Assembly: GCA_021163525.1 (NCBI GenBank)
Contig: JAGGTX010000019.1
Location: 1-7,148 of the forward strand
Reading direction: 5' to 3'
DNA from: Caldifarciminota bacterium
GTDB taxonomy: Bacteria > Hydrothermota > UBA3072 > B12-G15
Length of the DNA stretch: 7,148 bases
Shown here: one piece after another, positions 1-5,830 of the stretch
Position numbering within the stretch: the first letter of the stretch is position 1
How the letters are laid out: the number at the start of each line of letters is the position of its first letter
The notes under the pieces: model-generated
Told to the model about the DNA's origin: nothing
The model's database searches: none
What the model saw: only the letters and a program-made list of their open reading frames with translations
Translations under genes and position numbers: made by a program

Positions 1-2
1 AA

Positions 3-2735
3 AAGTGGAAAAAGGAACTATCAGAGGGGATGGATACAGTGATAGGTGTAAGGGTGGGTATTACAAAAGGGCTAACTTACTATGGAGAGATAAGTGGATT
101 GAACAATGCGGTAACTGTTATGGGAAATTCGGTCAATCTTGCCTCAAGGATTGTATCAATTGCAAATGATGGAGAAATACTCTTTTCTGGTTTTGAGCCA
201 TATGAATTGACAGGGTTCAAACATAAAATCCATGGTTCTGTGAAGGTGAAGGGGCTGGAGAAACCGGTTGAAATCTTTGAACTCCTCTCAAGGGCAGAAA
301 AGAAAGAAGGGAAACAACCCTACGAATTTGCTTTTGTTGGAAGGAAAAAGGAATTGAACCTTCTAAAACTTACCCTTAAAAACTACATAAATGACAGACG
401 GGTTAGAAAGGTTTCGATCATAGGGGAGCATGGTATTGGTAAAACAACCCTTGTGAATGAATTTATCAAGAGTGCAGGCATCCCTGTGTACTATACTTCA
501 TGCCATTCAAGAACAGTAACAGCACAATTCAAACCCATAAGAAAATTGTTAAAAACCATTTTTAAGATAAAGGGATTTGAACAGGACTCCATTATAAAAA
601 CAAACATCAACAGGGTTCTCTCAAAGTTTGGTGGTATTCTTGAAGAAGAGGCTGAGATATTCCAGTGGTTTTTCTCTGTGAAAAGTGCAGAGATAAAACT
701 CCTCCATGTATCACCATATCAAAAAATGCAGAGATTTACGCACCTCTTCATAATCCTTTTAAAAAAAATAGCAAACCAGAACAATGGTGTGATATTTGTA
801 TTTGATGATTTCCAGATGGTGGACAAAACCTCTCTACTCCTGCTGAAAAGGGTAGTTGAGGATGCAAAGGTTCCAGCTTTATTTATCTTTGTCTCCCTCC
901 CAGCAGGGAATGAATTTCTGGAAAAAGATGGCCTTCTCATTCACCTTGAAGGGCTCTCCCCTGAAGAGGCAAAAGAGATAATTAAATCCTCTAAGTTGTT
1001 TGATGAGAGGGAGATAAAGAAAATACTTGAAATCACCGAGGGAAATCCATTCTTCATAGAAGAACTTATAAGATATAAAATGGCAAACCCTGACATTGAG
1101 ATTACAAAGGAAGAATTGATATCATCTGTATATAATGTTACCATGGAGAGGATTGATACGCTTCCACCTGAATTAAAATCTCCACTTTATCTTGCATCAA
1201 TCATGGGAAACTCTTTCCCCAGGGAACCATTCCTCAGGATTATGGGAAACAGGGCTATCATCTATCTGAAGCGGCTGGAAGATACTGGAATCCTGAAGGA
1301 GGAAGAGGAATATATAAGATTTACGCACTCACTCATTCAGGAAATTGCATACAGAAGCATCCTTTATAGTGACAGAAAACAGTATCATGGAATTGTTGGC
1401 TCCATGTTTGAGGAACTCTACAGGGATAGACTTGAGCAATTCGCTGAAACCATTGCATTCCACTACATTGAAGCAGATGAACTTAAAAAGGGTCTATACT
1501 ACACCATACTTGCAGCAAGGAGAGCAAAAGAGTCCTATCTCAATGAGCATGCAATAGAACTGTACATGGATGCCCTTGAACTCATAAATCAGCATGGAAT
1601 TGAAATGGACAAAAGACCTGAACTCTACTTTGAAATGGCAGAGGTTCTTAACAGGATTGCAAAGTTTGAAGAGGCTGAAAATTACTATAACCTTGCAATT
1701 GATGATTACAGGGCATCCCTCAACAAGGCAAAGGAGATAGAAACGCTTGAGAACCTTGGAAAGGTTTATGTGAAGAAGGGTGATATAAAAACAGCAGAGG
1801 CCATTTTCAAGGAGGCAATGGGACTTGCTCAATCCTTTGACCTTAACACACTCCTGGCAAGTGCGTATTTTGAGATGGGGAATCTCTATTCATTGAAGGG
1901 TGACTTTGCTTCTGCCCTGATAAACTTCAATCTCGGTTACAACACACTGAAGGTTTACACTCAGGGAATGATAGACCTCCTCACACACATGGCTGAAATG
2001 CACTACTATTCTGGAAACTTTAAGAAATCCATTGAACTCCTTGAACTGGCACTCAAAAAATCCAGTGAACTCACGGACCTTGCAAGAATCCATACGCTAC
2101 TGGGAAGGGTTTACGAGAGCGTAGGCAGTTATGACAATGCATGCTCATCCCTTGAACATGCATTTGACCTTTCCAGGAAGACAGGGGATAAGTTCCTTGA
2201 AACACAGTCCAGTGCCTTTCTGGGTGGTGTCCAACTCCATACAGAACCTGAAATGGCTTATAAAACACTGTATCATGCACTTGAATCTGCTGATGCAATA
2301 GGTGACCTTATGGGAAAACAGGTTTCTGCACTGTATATCTCCAAATACTATTTCAAAAAGAAAAAATATGGTAGTGCAGAAATCTACATAAATGAGGCAA
2401 AAGGAATCGGAGAGATACTGAAGAACCATTTCCTTCAGGTCTCAACAATGATACTATCCTCCCTTATCCACAGGTCTGCTAAGGAAGCAGAGCATGCACT
2501 GAAAAGGGCAAGAGAACTGCAGAGCCCACCCCTTGTTCTTCATGCACTGAGCACAATAGGGTTGATTAATGAACTATCAGGGCATCCTGAAACTGCCATT
2601 GAAAATTATGCAAAGGCACTGAACATGGCAAACCATCTTGCAAATCAACTGAACCAGAAACTGAAGAACAGCTTTTATAAGCAGGGTTATGTGAGGAGGT
2701 TACTTGAAAAAGTGCAGGAACTGTCAAACAGATAA
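3..2735 (+). CDS. Soluble-adenylyl-cyclase-like protein: class III cyclase (C-terminal half), STAND/AAA ATPase and TPR tail; 5' partial
   Basis: The frame is open to the left edge: nine sense codons precede the ATG at 30, and that ATG falls inside a cyclase domain, so the true start lies upstream. Numbering from that Met, residues 7-86 are the second half of a class III nucleotidyl cyclase domain. The GNSVNLASR motif supplies the transition-state Asn36 and Arg40, and Thr29 sits at the purine-recognition position. An ATPase module follows, with Walker A GEHGIGKT (132-139), Walker B VIFVFDD (254-260) and the GNPFFIEEL motif (338-346) typical of STAND/MalT-like ATPases. A winged-helix-like region (about 376-450) comes next, then about 400 residues of TPR-like helical pairs (about 473-885). 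Family knowledge: such proteins are cytosolic and make cAMP (less often cGMP), with ATPase and TPR parts thought to regulate the cyclase or bind partners. The gene overlaps the next one by 32 bases. The effector is unknown, and the metal-binding half of the cyclase is not visible. Confidence 0.93.
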   Translation, partial: KWKKELSEGMDTVIGVRVGITKGLTYYGEISGLNNAVTVMGNSVNLASRIVSIANDGEILFSGFEPYELTGFKHKIHGSVKVKGLEKPVEIFELLSRAEKKEGKQPYEFAFVGRKKELNLLKLTLKNYINDRRVRKVSIIGEHGIGKTTLVNEFIKSAGIPVYYTSCHSRTVTAQFKPIRKLLKTIFKIKGFEQDSIIKTNINRVLSKFGGILEEEAEIFQWFFSVKSAEIKLLHVSPYQKMQRFTHLFIILLKKIANQNNGVIFVFDDFQMVDKTSLLLLKRVVEDAKVPALFIFVSLPAGNEFLEKDGLLIHLEGLSPEEAKEIIKSSKLFDEREIKKILEITEGNPFFIEELIRYKMANPDIEITKEELISSVYNVTMERIDTLPPELKSPLYLASIMGNSFPREPFLRIMGNRAIIYLKRLEDTGILKEEEEYIRFTHSLIQEIAYRSILYSDRKQYHGIVGSMFEELYRDRLEQFAETIAFHYIEADELKKGLYYTILAARRAKESYLNEHAIELYMDALELINQHGIEMDKRPELYFEMAEVLNRIAKFEEAENYYNLAIDDYRASLNKAKEIETLENLGKVYVKKGDIKTAEAIFKEAMGLAQSFDLNTLLASAYFEMGNLYSLKGDFASALINFNLGYNTLKVYTQGMIDLLTHMAEMHYYSGNFKKSIELLELALKKSSELTDLARIHTLLGRVYESVGSYDNACSSLEHAFDLSRKTGDKFLETQSSAFLGGVQLHTEPEMAYKTLYHALESADAIGDLMGKQVSALYISKYYFKKKKYGSAEIYINEAKGIGEILKNHFLQVSTMILSSLIHRSAKEAEHALKRARELQSPPLVLHALSTIGLINELSGHPETAIENYAKALNMANHLANQLNQKLKNSFYKQGYVRRLLEKVQELSNR
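2693..2700 (+). promoter_or_regulatory. Strong Shine-Dalgarno inside the upstream gene
   Basis: GAGGAGGT lies three bases before the TTG at 2704, within codons for Val-Arg-Arg-Leu of the upstream TPR protein. It is the strongest ribosome-binding match near this junction. It supports the TTG as the real start of the zinc-ribbon cyclase gene, although the spacing (about four bases from the GGAGG core) is on the short side. It allows direct initiation or reinitiation by ribosomes finishing the upstream gene at 2735. Confidence 0.7.
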
Positions 2736-3342
2736 TGACGACTCTGCGATACTCTGCAAAAATTGTGGGGCAATCCTTTACAACCCTGATGAGACATTCA
2801 CAAGGATAAATCATCTCTGCGTTCTCTTCGGTGATGTTGTTGGCTTCACATCCCTGAGTGAATCACTTGACCCTGAATTCATCACAAATATTCTGGATGT
2901 CTTTTTCTCCAGGGTGAGGGAGATCGTCTCAGAAAGGGGTGGTTTTATCAACAGGATTATAGGTGATGAATTTATGGCTGTTTTTGGCTTCCCTCTTTAT
3001 AATAAAGATTCCGTTGTTAATGCCTTTGACTCCGGGATTGAAATACTAAAATTTTTGAATGAGTACAATTTCAACCCTGTGTCAAACAACACTGTGAAGA
3101 AAATCCACATAAGGATGGGGCTTGAATGTGGTTCTGTTACAATTGGTATGGACAGGGAGAACCCCTACTCCCTCATTATCTATGGTGATACGGTCTTCTT
3201 TGCATCAAAACTTGAAAAGTTATCCGATGTTGATGGCATTACAGTGGGCAGGAATGCATTTAACGCACTAAAAAACAATTACAGGTTTAAACCTCTTGAA
3301 AAAGAGGATATTTCAGGTTATACTTACATAGAGAATGGATGA
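2704..3342 (+). CDS. Zinc-ribbon class III cyclase-homology protein, probably catalytically degenerate
   Basis: A 212-residue protein starting at TTG. This start is chosen because the ribosome-binding site is immediately upstream and the zinc ribbon begins at residue 4. Cys4, Cys7, Cys18 and Cys21 form a CX2C-X10-CX2C ribbon. A class III nucleotidyl cyclase-homology domain fills about residues 37-200. Both metal-ligand aspartates are present: Asp44 in LFGDVVGFT and Asp88 in IIGDEFMAVFG. Other active-site positions are altered: Arg84 where cyclases usually have the purine-contacting Lys, Ile158 at the purine-specificity position, Phe165 for the transition-state Asn, and Lys169 for the Arg. A homodimer is therefore unlikely to be a good cyclase. 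It could be the metal-binding partner of a heterodimer or a nucleotide sensor. There is no signal peptide or membrane segment, so it is probably cytosolic. It overlaps the genes on both sides. The fold call is firm; loss of activity is inferred from residues aligned by eye. Confidence 0.93.
   Translation: MKKCRNCQTDNDDSAILCKNCGAILYNPDETFTRINHLCVLFGDVVGFTSLSESLDPEFITNILDVFFSRVREIVSERGGFINRIIGDEFMAVFGFPLYNKDSVVNAFDSGIEILKFLNEYNFNPVSNNTVKKIHIRMGLECGSVTIGMDRENPYSLIIYGDTVFFASKLEKLSDVDGITVGRNAFNALKNNYRFKPLEKEDISGYTYIENG
3335..3342 (+). promoter_or_regulatory. Start/stop overlap (ATGGATGA) coupling two genes
   Basis: The ATG of the HEAT-repeat gene (3335-3337) overlaps the TGA of the zinc-ribbon gene (3340-3342). 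No good Shine-Dalgarno lies at normal spacing: the nearest purine-rich GAGG, at 3304-3307, is too far upstream. Translation of the downstream gene is therefore probably coupled to termination of the upstream one, which supports a single operon. Confidence 0.6.
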
Positions 3343-5638
3343 AGAATTAGTTGTTGACTTCATAAAAAGGATAGGCCTTGGGCTTAATGCCGTTGCCAGC
3401 TATCCTGAAGGTCATCCCGTGGTAAAGGGAAGGGTTAAGGATATTCTCTCCGTGCTTCAGAGTATATCACGCTACAAGGACAACATCTCTCTGGTCTTCC
3501 TTGAAAACACAATCATTGTTGAAGATTTCAAGATAGAAAGTTCCGTAGCACCAGTCGTGGGAAGTGTGTTGAAGAGATTCAAGAGGCTCGGGGTTGAGAG
3601 TATAACCATATCAACCGCCACAAATGACTCAGACATCCACTCCCTCCTCAGGATAGGTGTAAAACCACCTGCAAACTTCAGGGAATATTCAAATCCCAAT
3701 GACCTGCTCATAGAACTTGGGGTTAATACAGTATTTTTTAATGTGGTGAAGGTTCAGATAAGTGCAGCTGAGACTTCATTTGCAGAAATAGACACGGAGT
3801 CACTTATGTTACTTGGAGGGGGTGAAGAAGAAGGAACAGGTTTCGGTGATGGAGAAGGCGGTGGTGAGGGCGAGGGCTTAAGTAAGGAAAAGGTTAAGGG
3901 GCTTGTTGATGGTATCATAAAGGGGGAAGCAACTGGAAGACATATCCTTGAGGCATTTGGCATTAAAAAACTGGACAAGACTGCAATTGACAGGGTTGTT
4001 GCTGGAATGAACCTCGTTGGGGAATATCTCCTTCACAGGTATGGTTCAGACTCTGAGGAGGAATCCCTTGTATTCTCGCGTATCCTTCTATCACTCACAC
4101 CAAAACTCAGGGAAAGGGTTGTGGAAAAGATAACAAAGATTGAAGAAATGGCAGAAACAGCAAGGAGGATACTGAATTCCCTCTCAGACCTTGACCTTGT
4201 TGAACTCCTCACATCAAGGGCCTTTGAGGGGGATAAGGAGTTTATCAAAGATGTTGCAAAGCATCTTCCCAGGATAAGGGTTCAGAAGATGCTTCAATTG
4301 ATAAGACAGAAAACCTATGGTTCTGGCCCTGGTGGAGGTATTGGAGGAACTGGCACAGGCAGCGGAGGAGTAGGTGTTGGCTCAGGTGAAGACTTTGATA
4401 TGAGTGCCATCATTATGGAAGAGGCAAGGAAGCAGGACCATCTGATAGTTACCAATAAGATGCTTTATGAAAGGCTTAAGCAGAGGCTCAAGGAATCACT
4501 TGATGTGCATGAAGTTTCAAACCTGATTGAAAACATTGCTGAATCCCTTAAATCAGATTCAATTGAAGCAAGAAAAAACGGGGTTGAAACCCTTTACAGA
4601 TTCTTAACAGATGCCATAACTGAAGACAAACCAAGAATAGCAAAGAGAACCTTCAGTATTCTTCTTGACCATGTAAAGGAGGAAACAGACCCTGAGGTCT
4701 ATTCCATCCTTGTTAATGGGCTTGCAGATGTTTACAAACTCTGTTTTGAAAAAAACATAGAGGATATGCCCAGGAGTATCATCAATATACTTGCAGAAGA
4801 GATAAACAAGGAGGAAAAAAGAGATGCCGTTATTGAAGCCCTTGCAAATATTGACAATCTACCTGGCCTGAACCTGATTCTCTCACTGCTATGGGAGGAC
4901 TATCCAATAGAAAAACTGGTTGAAGCAGTGAATAAAATGACATTCAATGCAGCAGAAACAATCATGGAACTACTTATAGAGACCGAGGACAAGAATGTCA
5001 GGTTGAGGCTTATGGAACTCATCATCTCTTTAAGGGACAGGGCAATACCAGCAGTATCAAAGTATCTTGAAGACGAAAACTGGTATGTGAGAAGGAATGC
5101 AGTGCTTATACTTGGCAGGTGTGGAACAAAGGATATACTTCCAAGGGTCAAAGAGATGATTGATGATGAGGACTACAGAGTGAGGCTGGAGGCATTAAGG
5201 GCAATATACCACATTGGGGGGTCAAAAGAGGTTGATTTCATTGCGCCCTTCATATTTGATAAAAGATATGAAATTGCAATAGAAGCAATCAACATCCTCA
5301 AAAAAATCTCCTCCCACAAGGTTATACCAAAACTCCTCCAGAGAATATTCTCTCCAAGATTCTCTCAACTGATGGAAAACAATATTGTTTCACTTATCCT
5401 TGATGTGCTGAAAGAGGTGCCAGATACCAGGAGCATAAAGAGTCTACAGAAACTCATCACTGACAGGGGTCTAATAACATTCAAGTACCCTGAACAGATA
5501 AGGGTTAAGGCAACAGAGATTCTATCCCTCATAAAAGAGGACGAGGTCAGAAAATTCTTCAAAGAATTAAGAAAGGAGAGAAATCCAACAATCAGGGAGA
5601 TTGTAAACAACTATCTTTCAGGTAAAACTACTGAATAA
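3335..5638 (+). CDS. HEAT-repeat scaffold-like protein with two glycine-rich linkers
   Basis: A 767-residue, probably cytosolic protein with no signal peptide or membrane segment. Residues about 5-110 are a mixed alpha/beta N-terminal domain, including YPEGHPVV and SLVFLENTIIVEDF. From memory it resembles N-terminal domains of other bacterial HEAT-repeat or HD-GYP proteins, but I cannot name the family. A first Gly/Glu-rich linker spans residues 161-182. A helical domain (about 183-328) follows, then a second Gly/Ser/Thr-rich linker (329-351). The remainder is helical and carries clear HEAT/PBS-lyase-type repeats at about 540-690, for example NWYVRRNAVLILG (582-594) and DYRVRLEALRAI. HEAT arrays usually bind proteins, so a scaffold or regulator for the cyclase proteins of the same operon is reasonable inference; no enzyme motif is seen. 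Its 3' end overlaps the convergent minus-strand gene by 11 bases. Confidence 0.88.
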   Translation: MDEELVVDFIKRIGLGLNAVASYPEGHPVVKGRVKDILSVLQSISRYKDNISLVFLENTIIVEDFKIESSVAPVVGSVLKRFKRLGVESITISTATNDSDIHSLLRIGVKPPANFREYSNPNDLLIELGVNTVFFNVVKVQISAAETSFAEIDTESLMLLGGGEEEGTGFGDGEGGGEGEGLSKEKVKGLVDGIIKGEATGRHILEAFGIKKLDKTAIDRVVAGMNLVGEYLLHRYGSDSEEESLVFSRILLSLTPKLRERVVEKITKIEEMAETARRILNSLSDLDLVELLTSRAFEGDKEFIKDVAKHLPRIRVQKMLQLIRQKTYGSGPGGGIGGTGTGSGGVGVGSGEDFDMSAIIMEEARKQDHLIVTNKMLYERLKQRLKESLDVHEVSNLIENIAESLKSDSIEARKNGVETLYRFLTDAITEDKPRIAKRTFSILLDHVKEETDPEVYSILVNGLADVYKLCFEKNIEDMPRSIINILAEEINKEEKRDAVIEALANIDNLPGLNLILSLLWEDYPIEKLVEAVNKMTFNAAETIMELLIETEDKNVRLRLMELIISLRDRAIPAVSKYLEDENWYVRRNAVLILGRCGTKDILPRVKEMIDDEDYRVRLEALRAIYHIGGSKEVDFIAPFIFDKRYEIAIEAINILKKISSHKVIPKLLQRIFSPRFSQLMENNIVSLILDVLKEVPDTRSIKSLQKLITDRGLITFKYPEQIRVKATEILSLIKEDEVRKFFKELRKERNPTIREIVNNYLSGKTTE
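3815..3877 (+). other. Glycine/glutamate-rich linker in the HEAT protein
   Basis: Encodes residues 161-182, about half glycine with interspersed Glu and Asp, beginning GGGEEEGTGFG. Low-complexity composition with no bulky core residues suggests a flexible acidic tether between the N-terminal domain and the middle helical domain. Confidence 0.8.
4319..4387 (+). other. Glycine/serine/threonine-rich linker in the HEAT protein
   Basis: Encodes residues 329-351, in which most alternate residues are glycine (begins GSGPGGGIGG). Unlike the first linker it is nearly uncharged. It separates the middle helical domain from the C-terminal HEAT array and is probably flexible. Confidence 0.8.
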
Positions 5639-5830
5639 CAATCAACCTCTTTTCAACCCTGTTATTGAGCATAAAGAAATATACACCAGAAGGTAATGAA
5701 AGCCTTATCTCCTTCCTTCCTGATGTTTGAAACTCCCCATGCATTACCCTCCTTCCAAGACAGTCAACTATATCCCATCTTGAGTTGTTCAAACCAATGA
5801 AAACCCTCAATACCTCATCAACGATAATGT
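5628..5830 (-). other. Type IX secretion (Por) C-terminal sorting domain coding region
   Basis: The last 66 codons of the minus-strand gene encode a short beta-sandwich tail. Its hallmarks are an early LGRRV turn, a Leu-rich strand leading into SGVYFFML, and a final KRLIVIQ strand at the C-terminus. This pattern is the usual T9SS type A sorting signal. A related FlgD-like C-terminal fold is the main alternative. It is the best taxonomic clue in the window. Confidence 0.8.

Noticed and set aside
30..32. ATG at 30 as the start of the first gene
   Set aside because: The frame is open upstream to the window edge and the ATG sits inside a cyclase domain, so it is an internal Met and not the true start.
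2704..2735. Programmed frameshift fusing the TPR and zinc-ribbon proteins
   Set aside because: The short A-run in GAAAAAG is not a classic heptamer, and the required shift would be +1, not -1. The strong embedded ribosome-binding site and TTG explain the overlap more simply.
719..2814. Several minus-strand open frames of 67-112 codons across the first gene
   Set aside because: They are antisense shadows of a well-supported coding region, rich in Cys, Phe and Ser from reverse-complement codon bias, with no recognisable domain or ribosome-binding site.
3815..4387. Glycine-rich runs as DNA tandem repeats
   Set aside because: They are variable GGN codon runs within an intact frame and do not repeat a fixed unit, so they are better read as protein linkers.
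5600..5720. Bidirectional terminator between the convergent genes
   Set aside because: No inverted repeat with a stable stem or a T-run was found by eye near either stop codon.
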